Assembly: GCA_903838705.1 (NCBI GenBank)
Contig: CAILZL010000008.1
Span: 44,829 to 108,828, forward strand
Reading direction: 5' to 3'
Length of the DNA: 64,000 nt
DNA from: an uncultured Pseudomonadota bacterium
GTDB taxonomy: Bacteria > Pseudomonadota > Gammaproteobacteria > Steroidobacterales > Steroidobacteraceae
Shown: in pieces, positions 1 to 8,841 of the stretch
Numbering within the stretch: position 1 is the stretch's first letter
How the letters are laid out: each line of letters opens with the position of its first letter
The notes under the pieces: model-generated
Databases searched by the model: none
Seen by the model: the letters and a program-made list of their open reading frames with translations, nothing else
Told to the model about the DNA's origin: nothing
Made by a program: the position numbers and the translations under genes

Positions 1-1
1 A

Positions 2-229
2 GACGTTAAAGCCTTTGTCACCAGACTGGGAATACGTTATCCGATCGCTATCGGAGATACCGATCAGATCTTTGCATGGAGCGTCCGCTTAGGTAACAGG
101 AGTGAAGGACTACCCTTCAGCGTGTTGCTGGATACAAAGGGCAAGGTAGTCTGGCAGCAAGAAGGAGGTGGCCTGAAGTCGGCTAAAGTGCTGGATCTGA
201 TCCAGCAGCAGTTATCGGCAAACAGGTAG
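2..229 (+). CDS. Thioredoxin-fold (TlpA/ResA-like) protein, C-terminal part
   Basis: The window opens inside this gene, so only the last 75 codons are visible, in frame from base 2 to the TAG at 227-229. The fragment carries a GLPFS segment followed by a VLLDTKGKVVW strand. This is the cis-proline loop and following beta strand typical of TlpA/ResA/AhpC-TSA-type thioredoxin folds. The catalytic CxxC, if there is one, would lie upstream of the window. Members of this family usually act as periplasmic or membrane-anchored disulfide reductases, for example in cytochrome c maturation, but the exact role cannot be told from the C-terminus. The next gene starts 154 bases downstream with its own ribosome binding site. 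Confidence 0.72.
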   Translation, partial: DVKAFVTRLGIRYPIAIGDTDQIFAWSVRLGNRSEGLPFSVLLDTKGKVVWQQEGGGLKSAKVLDLIQQQLSANR

Positions 230-383
230 AACCCGCTATGGCAGGTTGCTTGACCAAACTCTACTTTACTAACAGCGGGACTGGGGCTACACATATTTAT
301 TAATGCAATTCCATGTTTGCTCAGTCTTGAGTCAGTGAGTCAATTGCTATTCATCAGAACATAAAATTCAAAAGGGGAAACTA

Positions 384-1880
384 ATGCGCCTTAAACCATC
401 AATGTGCAAAGTTCTGCCAGTAGGGATAAGTGCCCTGATTGCACTTGGCACTTTTTCTGTGTCAGCACAGAACGCACCCTCAGCCACAGATGCCATGGCG
501 CCTGTTGCCGCCATGGGCGGTGGACAGACCACCGGACCGTTGACGCCTTGCCCGGGCGCAATCAGCAAAACCAGACCGTACACCGATGTATTCAAGACGG
601 AGTTCACCACCCTCAAGGGGCAGGAACAGAACGGCGGATTCGGTGAATCGGTTGCATCCGGTGATTTTGATCGCGATGGCTACACGGACATCGCTGTTGG
701 CGCTACTGGAGAAGAGAAGGTCTACATATATCGTGGAACGAAGGACGGCATTTCTAGTTCACCCAGTGTGGTACTCAAGGGCGAAAAGGAAAAAAGCGAA
801 TTCGGACGTTCAATGACGGTGGGCGATATCAATGGTGATGGTTATGCAGATGTGATTGTCGGAGCACACAGCTTTGATGGAGGGTTAGGTACACATCAGG
901 GCAAGCTCTATGTGTTTCTGGGTGGGCCAAAAGGCGTCAGCGATAAACCCGCGCAATCCATTGAAGGCGAGCACAAGGGGGATGAGTACGGACGCACATT
1001 CGCCGTGTACGACATGGATGGGGATGGCATCAACGACCTGCTGACCGGTGCTTCAGGTTACAACGGTGATCAGACCTATCAGGGTAAGGTCTACATTTAC
1101 AGAGGAACCAGGAACGGCCTTGATACCAAACCATGGTTCACAGCTGTTGGCGAGCACAGTGATGATGAGTTTGGCCGTGCAGTAACTGCAGCGGATCTGA
1201 ATCATGATGGTCATATGGACTTGATCGTGGGCCAGCCGGGTTTGACCGGCGGCGGCAGACAGGCCGGTGTCACCATTCCCGGCACCATGCATGTGTTTTA
1301 TGGCAGCGCCAAAGGGTTATCTCCAACCGCAAATTTCAAGGCGGTCGGTGAGATGGTCAAGGGCCATCTGGGTGAAGGGCTATCCGGTGTAGGTGACGTC
1401 AATCATGATGGCTATGATGATGTGGCAATTGGCGCACGTGACTTTTCCTGTGGCGACGGTGCACCGGGAAAGCTGTATCTGTATCTGGGCGGGGCAAAGG
1501 GTCTTTCGATGGATCGTGTCTGGGCACTGCCCGGTAAAGGCGGTGCCGGTGTAGGGCGCACCATGGCGCCTGCAGGTGATCTTGATGGAGACGGTTTTGC
1601 CGACTTCCTTTCTGCCGCTCCCATGGGCACGGCAGAACGCGGGGCAGGCGTGTACATTTTCTTCGGTGGTGCGACCACCTGGGGCAAGGATCCGATAGTG
1701 ATCACTTCAGATGAAGCCAGCAGCGGGATCGGCTTCGGAGTGTTTTCCGCAGGGGATATCAACAAGGATGGTGCGCCTGACATCGTGATCGGTGCACCCA
1801 CCGGAGGCGGAAGACAGGGCTGGGTGCGTGTTTACTACGGAAAAATAGCGAGCCTGAACAAGCCAGCGGCCGCGAAGTAA
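384..1880 (+). CDS. Secreted FG-GAP repeat (integrin-alpha-like) beta-propeller protein
   Basis: A 498-residue protein with an N-terminal signal peptide (hydrophobic core about residues 11-25, likely cleavage after VSA). It has seven FG-GAP repeats about 60 residues apart. Each contains a calcium-binding loop of the DxDxDG type, at roughly residues 93, 148, 210, 271, 338, 399 and 458 (for example DFDRDG, DINGDG, DMDGDG, DLNHDG). Each loop is followed by a hydrophobic strand and a VYIYRG/LYVFLGG-like strand. Seven such repeats form a complete integrin-alpha-type propeller in this family, so the protein is probably an intact exported calcium-stabilised binding protein. No enzymatic or anchoring domain is visible. 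An AGGGGAAA ribosome binding site sits just upstream of the ATG. The gene is monocistronic and is followed by a clear terminator. Confidence 0.9.
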   Translation: MRLKPSMCKVLPVGISALIALGTFSVSAQNAPSATDAMAPVAAMGGGQTTGPLTPCPGAISKTRPYTDVFKTEFTTLKGQEQNGGFGESVASGDFDRDGYTDIAVGATGEEKVYIYRGTKDGISSSPSVVLKGEKEKSEFGRSMTVGDINGDGYADVIVGAHSFDGGLGTHQGKLYVFLGGPKGVSDKPAQSIEGEHKGDEYGRTFAVYDMDGDGINDLLTGASGYNGDQTYQGKVYIYRGTRNGLDTKPWFTAVGEHSDDEFGRAVTAADLNHDGHMDLIVGQPGLTGGGRQAGVTIPGTMHVFYGSAKGLSPTANFKAVGEMVKGHLGEGLSGVGDVNHDGYDDVAIGARDFSCGDGAPGKLYLYLGGAKGLSMDRVWALPGKGGAGVGRTMAPAGDLDGDGFADFLSAAPMGTAERGAGVYIFFGGATTWGKDPIVITSDEASSGIGFGVFSAGDINKDGAPDIVIGAPTGGGRQGWVRVYYGKIASLNKPAAAK

Positions 1881-1913
1881 TACTCGATACTACTTATCTT
1901 TAACAAAGGATAG

Positions 1914-1949
1914 ATGGGTGGAAGTGATGACAGCCTCCACCCATTTTTT
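1914..1949 (+). terminator. Rho-independent terminator after the FG-GAP gene
   Basis: The arms ATGGGTGGA (1914-1922) and TCCACCCAT (1936-1944) form a 9-bp perfect stem, followed by a run of six T residues. It ends the rightward FG-GAP transcript. There is no T-run in the opposite direction. Confidence 0.85.
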
Positions 1950-1963
1950 ATTTCATACAGAGA

Positions 1964-2662
1964 CTACTTTGGAGCCGGAATGGTAAAGCGGCACAGTACC
2001 GTGTTGTCGACTATCAGGTCTTTGCTCCAGATGAATTTGGCAGACCATTTCCATGCCAGCCAGCTGAAGTCACCATGTGGCTTTACATCCCAGGCAGAAT
2101 GAATCGTAGCCTTCGGCCAGCCGCTGTAATCAAAGCCTGCGTCTTTCCAGCCATTGGGTTCAGGGTCAATCTTCGATTTGCAAACCTGTTCAGGATTTGA
2201 TGAGTGTGCGCACTCATTCAGATTGAGTGGTGCCTTGTGGATAACGGTACAGCGCCAGCTGTCATCCGATACCGCCAGCAGCTCATTAGTCTGAGCATCC
2301 AGAAACTGTGCAATGAATCCGCCATCTCCCGCTTGCTGGTGTGAGGTGCCGATGTATTCCAGTCCGGTATCATCCTGCTTGAAGTCTTTCATGACGACAC
2401 TGAGCTGTGCCGGCAATGTAGTGGAAAAAGTGAATAATTCAGTGTTGAAAGAACGCTCCGTGTTGTAGGGCACGGAATCTTCCTTGATCAGGGTATTGCC
2501 GGAATACAGTGCAAACCAGTTGTCCACCCATATCTGAGCCTTGATGGTGTGGGGCGCGGCACTCGTACTTTTGGTTGATGTTTCTGCCAAAGCAACTGAA
2601 TCAGTAACAATCAGACAGAAAATTGCTACAGAAGGTAAGTAAATCGAATTAATTCTGTTCAT
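1964..2662 (-). CDS. Secreted protein of unknown function, jelly-roll-like
   Basis: A 232-residue protein with a signal peptide (hydrophobic segment about residues 8-25, cleavage near ALAE). I do not recognise a named family. The body is rich in aromatic residues and beta-strand-like segments, with pairs such as IWVDNWF at the start, DDSWRC in the middle, and a C-terminal WKWSAKFIWSKD segment followed by DNTVLCR. This pattern resembles galactose-binding-like jelly-roll modules of extracellular proteins, which is inference. Four cysteines suggest disulfides. A strong GGAGG site lies a few bases before the ATG. The gene starts 19 bases after the end of the ABC ATPase gene, so it is probably the last gene of that leftward operon. 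Confidence 0.75.
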   Translation of the reverse strand: MNRINSIYLPSVAIFCLIVTDSVALAETSTKSTSAAPHTIKAQIWVDNWFALYSGNTLIKEDSVPYNTERSFNTELFTFSTTLPAQLSVVMKDFKQDDTGLEYIGTSHQQAGDGGFIAQFLDAQTNELLAVSDDSWRCTVIHKAPLNLNECAHSSNPEQVCKSKIDPEPNGWKDAGFDYSGWPKATIHSAWDVKPHGDFSWLAWKWSAKFIWSKDLIVDNTVLCRFTIPAPK

Positions 2663-2681
2663 TCATCCTCCACCAAAAGAC

Positions 2682-3422
2682 TTATTCTCTGCGGGTAAGA
2701 AGCCGGATGAGACTTTCTTCGAAATCATCAAGGTCACCACCGAGTTCATATGTTGCACCCGTATAGACAATCCGGCCATTGGCAATCACGCTGATCTCAC
2801 TACAAAGGCTGCGAACCTCTTGTGCGTCATGACTGCTCAGAAAGGTAGTGACATTATCTTCTGTTGCAAGGCGACGCAGCAGGTTCCACATATCACGCTT
2901 GGCCGGAAGATCAAGTCCTCGGGTTGGTTCATCGAGAAACAATACCTTGGGACGACCCATTAGTGCTCGGGCAATTTCCACCCGACGTTTCATCCCTGTG
3001 CTGTAAGTTCCAATGAGCTTGCTGCGAAAGCGGCTATCAAGACCAACATCATCCAGAATACGTTCAACTTCCTGCATGGGATCTGGAATTCGTCGAATAC
3101 GTGCAAAGTAGGAAAGGTACTCACGAGCAGTCCAGGTTGATTGGCTCTCACTGGTTTCATCACTTACCAGTCCAACTAGTCCACGTACTGCCAGTGGTTC
3201 AAGGACGACGTCGTGACCCCATATTCTGGCAGTCCCTGAGCTGGGTGGGAGCAAGGTCGTCAGCATACGAATGGTAGTTGTCTTGCCGGCACCGTTCAGG
3301 CCAAGAAACCCATACAGGTGTCCCTTTGGAATTTTCAGTGAAACACTCTCAACGGCGACAAAACTGCCAAACCTTCGGGTGAGGCCGCTAGTCTCAATGG
3401 CGAAATCGCTAGCCGTTGTCAT
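2682..3422 (-). CDS. ABC transporter ATP-binding protein
   Basis: A 246-residue ATPase subunit with all hallmark motifs: Walker A GLNGAGKTT near residue 42, the ABC signature YSTGMKRRVEIARAL near residue 140, Walker B KVLFLDEPTRGLD just after it, and a switch histidine in SSHDAQE. The family resemblance is to the CcmA/DrrA/NatA-type ATPases of exporters, which pair with a membrane subunit encoded next door. The start codon overlaps the stop of the permease gene by 4 bases (ATGA), so the two are translationally coupled. The transported substrate cannot be deduced. Confidence 0.92.
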   Translation of the reverse strand: MTTASDFAIETSGLTRRFGSFVAVESVSLKIPKGHLYGFLGLNGAGKTTTIRMLTTLLPPSSGTARIWGHDVVLEPLAVRGLVGLVSDETSESQSTWTAREYLSYFARIRRIPDPMQEVERILDDVGLDSRFRSKLIGTYSTGMKRRVEIARALMGRPKVLFLDEPTRGLDLPAKRDMWNLLRRLATEDNVTTFLSSHDAQEVRSLCSEISVIANGRIVYTGATYELGGDLDDFEESLIRLLTRRE

Positions 3423-4849
3423 CGGGTTCGCCGCCAGCGACCAAAGCCAGCTATGAAACAGATTAAGGGGAGAATGAAGGAAGCAATTCCCATCTCATAG
3501 AGAGCGTTTGACACGCCTGCTTCAACCGCACCACGTGCGCTGAACATCTGTACTGAGTCGTCCGCTGAAACATGATAGGTTGCAGAAACATTTACAGGAT
3601 AACGATTGCCTCCTATATCCCACGGTTTGGTTGGTGTTAGCGTAACCGGTACCCGAACGACCCAACCATTTACGATGTGATGACCATCAGCTGCCGCTGG
3701 CCCAGTATCGTGGTCATAGGCGTGGGCTTCCAGTGGCAGAGAATTATCAGAGATGATTTCCAGCCCGTTTTCTCCAAATACCCTAACGCTCAGATCGGCG
3801 ATGCTCTGTGTGGTTTCAACGGGGAGCAGAAGTAACAAGTCCCGTCTTGTGGCTTCGTCGGTACCCAGAGCCGCTTCATCTCTATTCAGTATCTGGTTGC
3901 AGCAACGCTTTGGCATGTGAGTTCCTGACTTAACCATTGCAAGGTTGCCGCTGTTGCGTGGAGAAATACCATGAAGTGCTGGTGCCTGATTGGGTGAAGG
4001 CGCCGCAGCTTCGTAGTTAGTATCTGCAAGCAGAATCGGCATCAGAATCAACGCGAAGATTGCCAGTGAGATTGTCCAACGTTGACGACGTGTGGCTTCC
4101 CAGGTTTCAACTCCCTGTGCGCACAGGAATATCCATACAGCTAGTGTAAATGCTCCGAATACAACAGCCATGAAGCTGATCCAGGTGTAGGCAGTTGTGA
4201 CGGGAATATCACGTGCAACGAGGGTAAAGCCGAGCGCATTTTTAAGTAACACAGCAGGACTCGCCAGCACGATATGGCCAGAGTGTGTAGCACCATTGCC
4301 TCGTGCAACCATTAACTCCTGTAATGGAACAAAGCCCACATATGCAAGCAGAACACCCATGCCGGATGCGGCGGGAGCAGCCACGCTTCTACCAATGAAC
4401 AGAACGCCGATCAATGTACCTATGGAAATACTCGCAAGCATGATGCCCGGTGTCCAGATCAGAAATCTTCCCAGCAGGAAAGGCAATCCTACGTGATGGA
4501 TGTAGACAGCCAGCATCGGCAGTAATGCAAGGTAATAGGCGATCGAGAGCGTAACTAGAACCAGCACTTTCGCGAAGAGCCAGTCGCGACGTTCTATGGG
4601 TGAGGTAAATACGCATTCAACGAAACGATTTGCTCGTGGACTGGCAATCGCACCAGCTGCAAGTGGAATGAATCCCAATGGGATCAGGCCATAGGCGATT
4701 ATTCCGTATCCATCAAGCCAGGTGTCCTGGGTGGCGACGGTAGCCAGACCACCCACTGCTAACAGAACCACAGCTGCGCCCAGCCATGAATAACGGCCAC
4801 GCGCGATAGCCTTCAGTTCTTCCTGATAAAGGATCGCGACATCGCTCAC
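3419..4849 (-). CDS. ABC transporter permease with large extracytoplasmic domain
   Basis: A 476-residue ABC-2-like membrane subunit. About seven hydrophobic helices lie in the first 275 residues (for example near 22-38, 49-66, 88-112 and 125-170). A soluble stretch of about 160 residues, probably outside the cytoplasm, follows, and a final membrane helix ends in basic residues (GRWRRTR). The soluble part ends in beta-rich sequence and contains a CCN motif. It overlaps the downstream ATPase by 4 bases and starts 5 bases after the YncE-like gene, so the three genes form one operon. Likely an exporter or an envelope-remodelling ABC system. No substrate can be assigned. Confidence 0.85.
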   Translation of the reverse strand: MSDVAILYQEELKAIARGRYSWLGAAVVLLAVGGLATVATQDTWLDGYGIIAYGLIPLGFIPLAAGAIASPRANRFVECVFTSPIERRDWLFAKVLVLVTLSIAYYLALLPMLAVYIHHVGLPFLLGRFLIWTPGIMLASISIGTLIGVLFIGRSVAAPAASGMGVLLAYVGFVPLQELMVARGNGATHSGHIVLASPAVLLKNALGFTLVARDIPVTTAYTWISFMAVVFGAFTLAVWIFLCAQGVETWEATRRQRWTISLAIFALILMPILLADTNYEAAAPSPNQAPALHGISPRNSGNLAMVKSGTHMPKRCCNQILNRDEAALGTDEATRRDLLLLLPVETTQSIADLSVRVFGENGLEIISDNSLPLEAHAYDHDTGPAAADGHHIVNGWVVRVPVTLTPTKPWDIGGNRYPVNVSATYHVSADDSVQMFSARGAVEAGVSNALYEMGIASFILPLICFIAGFGRWRRTR

Positions 4850-4854
4850 CTGGA

Positions 4855-5877
4855 TTACTTACCTACGGCGAGGATCGTGAACGAATCCGGAATCAGCTCA
4901 CCCTTGGCTGGACGCTTGCCGGGTTCTGCTGGCGGTGCAGGGCCGAACTCCGCTGCAATCAGCAGCACACGATTGGTTTTGGTATCAAGCGTGAGAGTCT
5001 TTGCACCTGCCATGGTTTTTACAGTCTGTTCTACAGCGAAACTGGTCGGGCTGTTTTCCTTGATGATGGATAGCGTGCCATCACTCTGCGAGCTGAATGC
5101 TTCCATTGTGTTCGGATTGAACTGGGCGCCATCACAGCCCTGACCAATCGGTAGGGCATCAATGATCTTGCCGTCAGTTGCATTCAGCATGACCATGGTT
5201 TGAGGACTGCGGCACGCAGCAAACAGAATCTTGTTCTTCACGTCAATGGCCAGACCTGCACAGGTCCCACCCTTGCCGTTGAGATCATAGTGAGCGGTTA
5301 CCAGCATCTTCTTGGCATCAATGACCGCGATGTTGTCTTTGTCTTCAATGTCGACATAGATATGGCCTGCTCCATCCGTGACGGCCTGCTCAGGCGCACC
5401 ACCCAGATCCAGAGTTCCCACAATGCTGCCATCGGCCGCATTGATTACTGTGGCATGCGGAGCGGAATGGCTGAATACATATACACGGTCATTGAATGGA
5501 TCATAAAGGATGCCATCCGGCTTGCCTTGCACTTCAATGGTTTTGATTGGTGTCAGCGTTTTGGTATCCCACATCGTCACCGGGCTGCTGGTGGCAAAGC
5601 CATGGCCTGATTTGGCAGATACCGCCGCGCCCATTGCGTTGATATTGGGTATCTCGGTGACTGGAGCAAGTGTATCCAGGTCAAATACGGAAACGCGACC
5701 GCCTGTGCCACTGCGTGGAATATAAAGACGACGCCCAGCTTGATCGGCATAGACGTAATCGAATCCACCCGCACCACCAGTTTTGGCTGTGGCTGTAATC
5801 TTGTAAGGGCCCGTTTGCTGGGCGAAGGCGTTAGTAGCCAGTGTCAATAACCCCAGAAAAATAACAGCTATGCGCAT
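4855..5877 (-). CDS. Periplasmic YncE-like beta-propeller protein
   Basis: A 340-residue secreted protein with a signal peptide (MRIAVIFLGLLTLATNAFAQ, cleavage after AFA). Repeats of the YncE/PQQ-associated propeller type follow: RRLYIPRSG, VSVFDLDTL, NRVYVFSHS, ATVINAADG, GHIYVDIED, NIAVIDAKK, ILFAACRS. Such proteins form seven-bladed propellers in the periplasm and are often of unknown function. It is the first gene of the leftward operon with the ABC permease and ATPase. That suggests the propeller works with, or is exported or sensed by, that transporter. A GGGCTGCACC stretch precedes the ATG, so the ribosome binding site is only moderate. Confidence 0.85.
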   Translation of the reverse strand: MRIAVIFLGLLTLATNAFAQQTGPYKITATAKTGGAGGFDYVYADQAGRRLYIPRSGTGGRVSVFDLDTLAPVTEIPNINAMGAAVSAKSGHGFATSSPVTMWDTKTLTPIKTIEVQGKPDGILYDPFNDRVYVFSHSAPHATVINAADGSIVGTLDLGGAPEQAVTDGAGHIYVDIEDKDNIAVIDAKKMLVTAHYDLNGKGGTCAGLAIDVKNKILFAACRSPQTMVMLNATDGKIIDALPIGQGCDGAQFNPNTMEAFSSQSDGTLSIIKENSPTSFAVEQTVKTMAGAKTLTLDTKTNRVLLIAAEFGPAPPAEPGKRPAKGELIPDSFTILAVGK

Positions 5878-6074
5878 GGTGCAGCCCTTTTATATTGAAG
5901 ATCAATTATTACTATACGTGACGCAGGGTGATAACCTTTGTTAATTTTAATTAAGTGAGTTGTAAAGTTTTGTCATGCAGAGACGGTTCCCAATGATGCG
6001 TTTATGTTTCCGCTGGTTTGACTGATCGGCAATGTATTGGACAGTTAAACTGCCAGCCAACCATATAACTTGTA

Positions 6075-6611
6075 ATGAATGCGCGTGCCCTGCTTTTCCT
6101 GCTGATTATTACCATGCTGCTGGCGCTTACCCGGCGTTATCGACGCGTCGGTGTGTCACTGGGAGTTGTGCTGGTGGCATTGATTTTCTGGCAGACACTC
6201 AGCTCGGTTTCAGGGCCGGCACCTGCTGTCAGTGATGCACAGAAAAATCCATCTGGGTTATCAGCGGTTGTTATCCCGCTGGATAGTCTCAGCTTGAGTC
6301 ATATGGAGCTGAAAGGCACGGGTGCACCGTGGCATTTGAGTGGTGAGGTGACCAACAGTGGTTCGGTGGCAGTGAATGCCGTGAAGCTGCTGTTGTTTCG
6401 CCGCAGCTGTAGCAGTGCTACGACTGATTCAGGTGAATGCAAAATTCTCTGGCAAGGAGAACATACCTTGCGCGTCAGCTTGCCAGCAGGCGCAAGCCAG
6501 TCCTTCGAAGAAAGCGTATGGAGTCACACGCCGGTTGCAACTCCCTCGGGTGTGATTCGCGACAGTTTTCAGATTGTCGAGATCATAGCTCAAACCTCGC
6601 CAGCTTCTTAA
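6075..6611 (+). CDS. Small membrane-anchored protein with FxLYD-like domain
   Basis: A 178-residue protein with one or two N-terminal hydrophobic segments (about residues 4-17 and 27-43) and then a soluble domain. The domain contains LSGEVTNSGSVAVNAVKLLLFRR, which resembles the FxLYD/DUF-type beta-sandwich domains that describe G-x-V-x-N-x-G patterns. Two cysteines (in RRSCSS and GECK) may form a disulfide outside the cytoplasm. The function is unknown. Its stop codon overlaps the stop codon of the convergent FecR-domain gene by 4 bases. Confidence 0.7.
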   Translation: MNARALLFLLIITMLLALTRRYRRVGVSLGVVLVALIFWQTLSSVSGPAPAVSDAQKNPSGLSAVVIPLDSLSLSHMELKGTGAPWHLSGEVTNSGSVAVNAVKLLLFRRSCSSATTDSGECKILWQGEHTLRVSLPAGASQSFEESVWSHTPVATPSGVIRDSFQIVEIIAQTSPAS

Positions 6612-8746
6612 CGCGTATCCTGACGATCTTCACGACGCTTGGATCGGGGTGATTCATCGCTCTTGCCGGGCGCTGACGGATTAACTGAAGCTGCATTTTC
6701 CGGAGTTGACGGCGCAGGTTGTGTCCGGCTTTCACGCGGTGCCGGTTCGCTGCGCTCCCGCGTGGGTGCAGGTGTGGCGGGCACAGGTGCAGATCGCTCG
6801 CTGTTACTGCGCAAAGACGCATCATCTCTGATCTGATTGTTATTACGGGTACCTCGCTCCGTGACATTCGGTGCAATGGGATTGTCTGTTCGTGGCGCTC
6901 GCGTAGCAGGCTCACGTTGAATGGATGAAGGTGTAGCTGTGGATGGTTGCGTTGTACTGCTGTCACTGCTGTGAGCGCGTGAATTTGCGCCTGTATCCTG
7001 ATCTGGTCGAGTGTGAATCGTAGTCGAGTTGCCAGATCCGGGCTGAACAGCAGGAGCACCCGGCCGTATGAACGGTGTTGTCACTGTGGAGCGTTCACCA
7101 CGAGGTTGATTCTCGCTGGTGTTGTTCTTGGTGCCCGGTCGCTGTACAGGCTCACTATTACGTTGTTCAACGCCAGCGCCAGTTTCAAGGGTCTTGCCCG
7201 ATTCGCGACGTTGTGTGCCGGGTGTGATGATCCGGATGTTGTTAGTTGCCGGCACAGAGTTTTCGCGTGGAGTATCACGTGTTGTGGTTCGCTGTGTAAC
7301 GGTGCCACTTGGAGTGATTGTGCTGTTCACTCCGGACTGGCCGGGTTGTCGTCGCGCAAACACCTCACGTGATTTCAATTGTGCGGGCATCTCGCGTCGC
7401 TCGCCTCCCAGAATGCTGGTGGTTTCAGGACGGACAACGGGTGCTGATTCGATCGCCTGCAGCTTGTTGTTGTCACCATGCAGCAAGTTGTCGTGTACAG
7501 GCCGTGCATTGCTGAATGTACCTGCTGAAACGACAGACAGGGCAGAGCGATTGCCATAATTAACTTCGTGCGGCTGACGATGATAGCCGCGTTCAAACTC
7601 TTCTCTGTTCATCAGGCTGTTGCTGATATTGATGTTGAACACATAGCTGGTACTGACGTGATAGTGCGGCCGATACACTTCGCGAGGACCCAGCGGAATC
7701 CAGCCCACGGGATGACTGCCGATATTCACCGAGAGATTGATGCCAGGGGTACCCAGCCACGCGACCATTGCAGGTGCATATACGGCTACTGTGGTACGAG
7801 GGCCGGGTACCCAGCACCAGCGGTTGCTCAGCCTTGTCCAGCGACCATAGTGAAAGGGCGCAAATCCCCAGGGCGCATCGTCTACCCAGGTCCAGCCCCA
7901 TGGGGAAATCCAGGCCCAGTTTCCGTATTGATAAGGTGCCCAGCCACTGACGACGCGGGTGGGTTGCCATACATAACCGTATTCCTGATACCAGTGCCAG
8001 CTGCCGTAATCATCAAGGTCTTCGTAACCAATCACACCACTGGATACATAGCGAGACGAATTCACCCGGTCAGCGCGCTGATTGCGCTCGCTTGCCCAGC
8101 GATCGAATTCATCCATGCGTGGCAGATCATCATAAGCGGCGGTCAGTCGCCGGGTGCCTTGCAGACTCAGCTGTTCATTATTATCAATAGTGAAGCTCTG
8201 CTTCTCCCCAGCCACTTCCGCCCGTCCACCACGTACCTGAATGACAGTGTGGTCATCGCCATCGGCAACTTCCACCCGATAAGTACCGGGTTCCAGCACG
8301 GTAATGGCGGCATTGGGTGTATCCAGCTCGATCGTATCCTGTTTGCCAAGGCTGCGAACTCTGGCACTGACCAGCCCCTGCGTGATTTCAACTTGCAGGA
8401 CATCATCACTCAGTTCCAGCAAACGTAACTGAGTGTTGGCATCAATCTGCAATGTGGCGGAACCGACTTGCAGTTCACTGCGAGAGTTGGCTTCGGTCCA
8501 TAACTGATCACCGGAGGTGAGTGGCCGGTTGATGCGTGCCTCGGTCCATGCATCTGCTTCAACAGGCTGCATGAATACACGTCCTTTCAGATAACTGATG
8601 CGCGCCACCCGGCTGGCCGGATCAGCGTCCTCTGCGCGGGCGGTGTGCAGCGTGGTAAACACCAGACATAAGACAGACAGGGTGATCAGCAACCGGACAG
8701 GCGGGAGCCAGCCAGTCTTGCTCATGTAAGTGGAGTGAGTATTCAT
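6608..8746 (-). CDS. FecR-domain / DUF6600-type secreted protein
   Basis: A protein of 712 residues from the preferred ATG at 8746, which has GAGG 8 bases upstream. A longer in-frame start at 8785 has no such support. A signal peptide comes first, followed by a FecR-like domain (about residues 40-190, with LKGRVFMQP, LTSGDQLWT and IELDTPNAAITVLEPGTYRVEV). A tryptophan- and tyrosine-rich block (about residues 235-350) has repeats such as WQPTRV, YGNWAW, WGWTWVDDAPWGFAPFHYG and WCWVPG, the hallmark of the DUF6600 family. The C-terminal 300 residues are low-complexity (S/T/P/R/N-rich) and end in basic residues. It is probably a periplasmic or surface protein. It lies divergently from mnmG. Confidence 0.85.
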   Translation of the reverse strand: MNTHSTYMSKTGWLPPVRLLITLSVLCLVFTTLHTARAEDADPASRVARISYLKGRVFMQPVEADAWTEARINRPLTSGDQLWTEANSRSELQVGSATLQIDANTQLRLLELSDDVLQVEITQGLVSARVRSLGKQDTIELDTPNAAITVLEPGTYRVEVADGDDHTVIQVRGGRAEVAGEKQSFTIDNNEQLSLQGTRRLTAAYDDLPRMDEFDRWASERNQRADRVNSSRYVSSGVIGYEDLDDYGSWHWYQEYGYVWQPTRVVSGWAPYQYGNWAWISPWGWTWVDDAPWGFAPFHYGRWTRLSNRWCWVPGPRTTVAVYAPAMVAWLGTPGINLSVNIGSHPVGWIPLGPREVYRPHYHVSTSYVFNINISNSLMNREEFERGYHRQPHEVNYGNRSALSVVSAGTFSNARPVHDNLLHGDNNKLQAIESAPVVRPETTSILGGERREMPAQLKSREVFARRQPGQSGVNSTITPSGTVTQRTTTRDTPRENSVPATNNIRIITPGTQRRESGKTLETGAGVEQRNSEPVQRPGTKNNTSENQPRGERSTVTTPFIRPGAPAVQPGSGNSTTIHTRPDQDTGANSRAHSSDSSTTQPSTATPSSIQREPATRAPRTDNPIAPNVTERGTRNNNQIRDDASLRSNSERSAPVPATPAPTRERSEPAPRESRTQPAPSTPENAASVNPSAPGKSDESPRSKRREDRQDTR

Positions 8747-8841
8747 CTTGATTACCTCGGCACCGATTGTGCGTCTGCAAGTCATTCTGAGCCATAAACC
8801 GGCGAGTTGGGTAAACTAGCCGCCCTTCGAGGTGGACAGCC

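Noticed and set aside
7568..8428. A 286-codon open frame on the plus strand opposite the FecR/DUF6600 gene
   Set aside because: It is a shadow of the minus-strand gene. The minus strand shows clear domains and a signal peptide, while this frame gives no recognisable domain.
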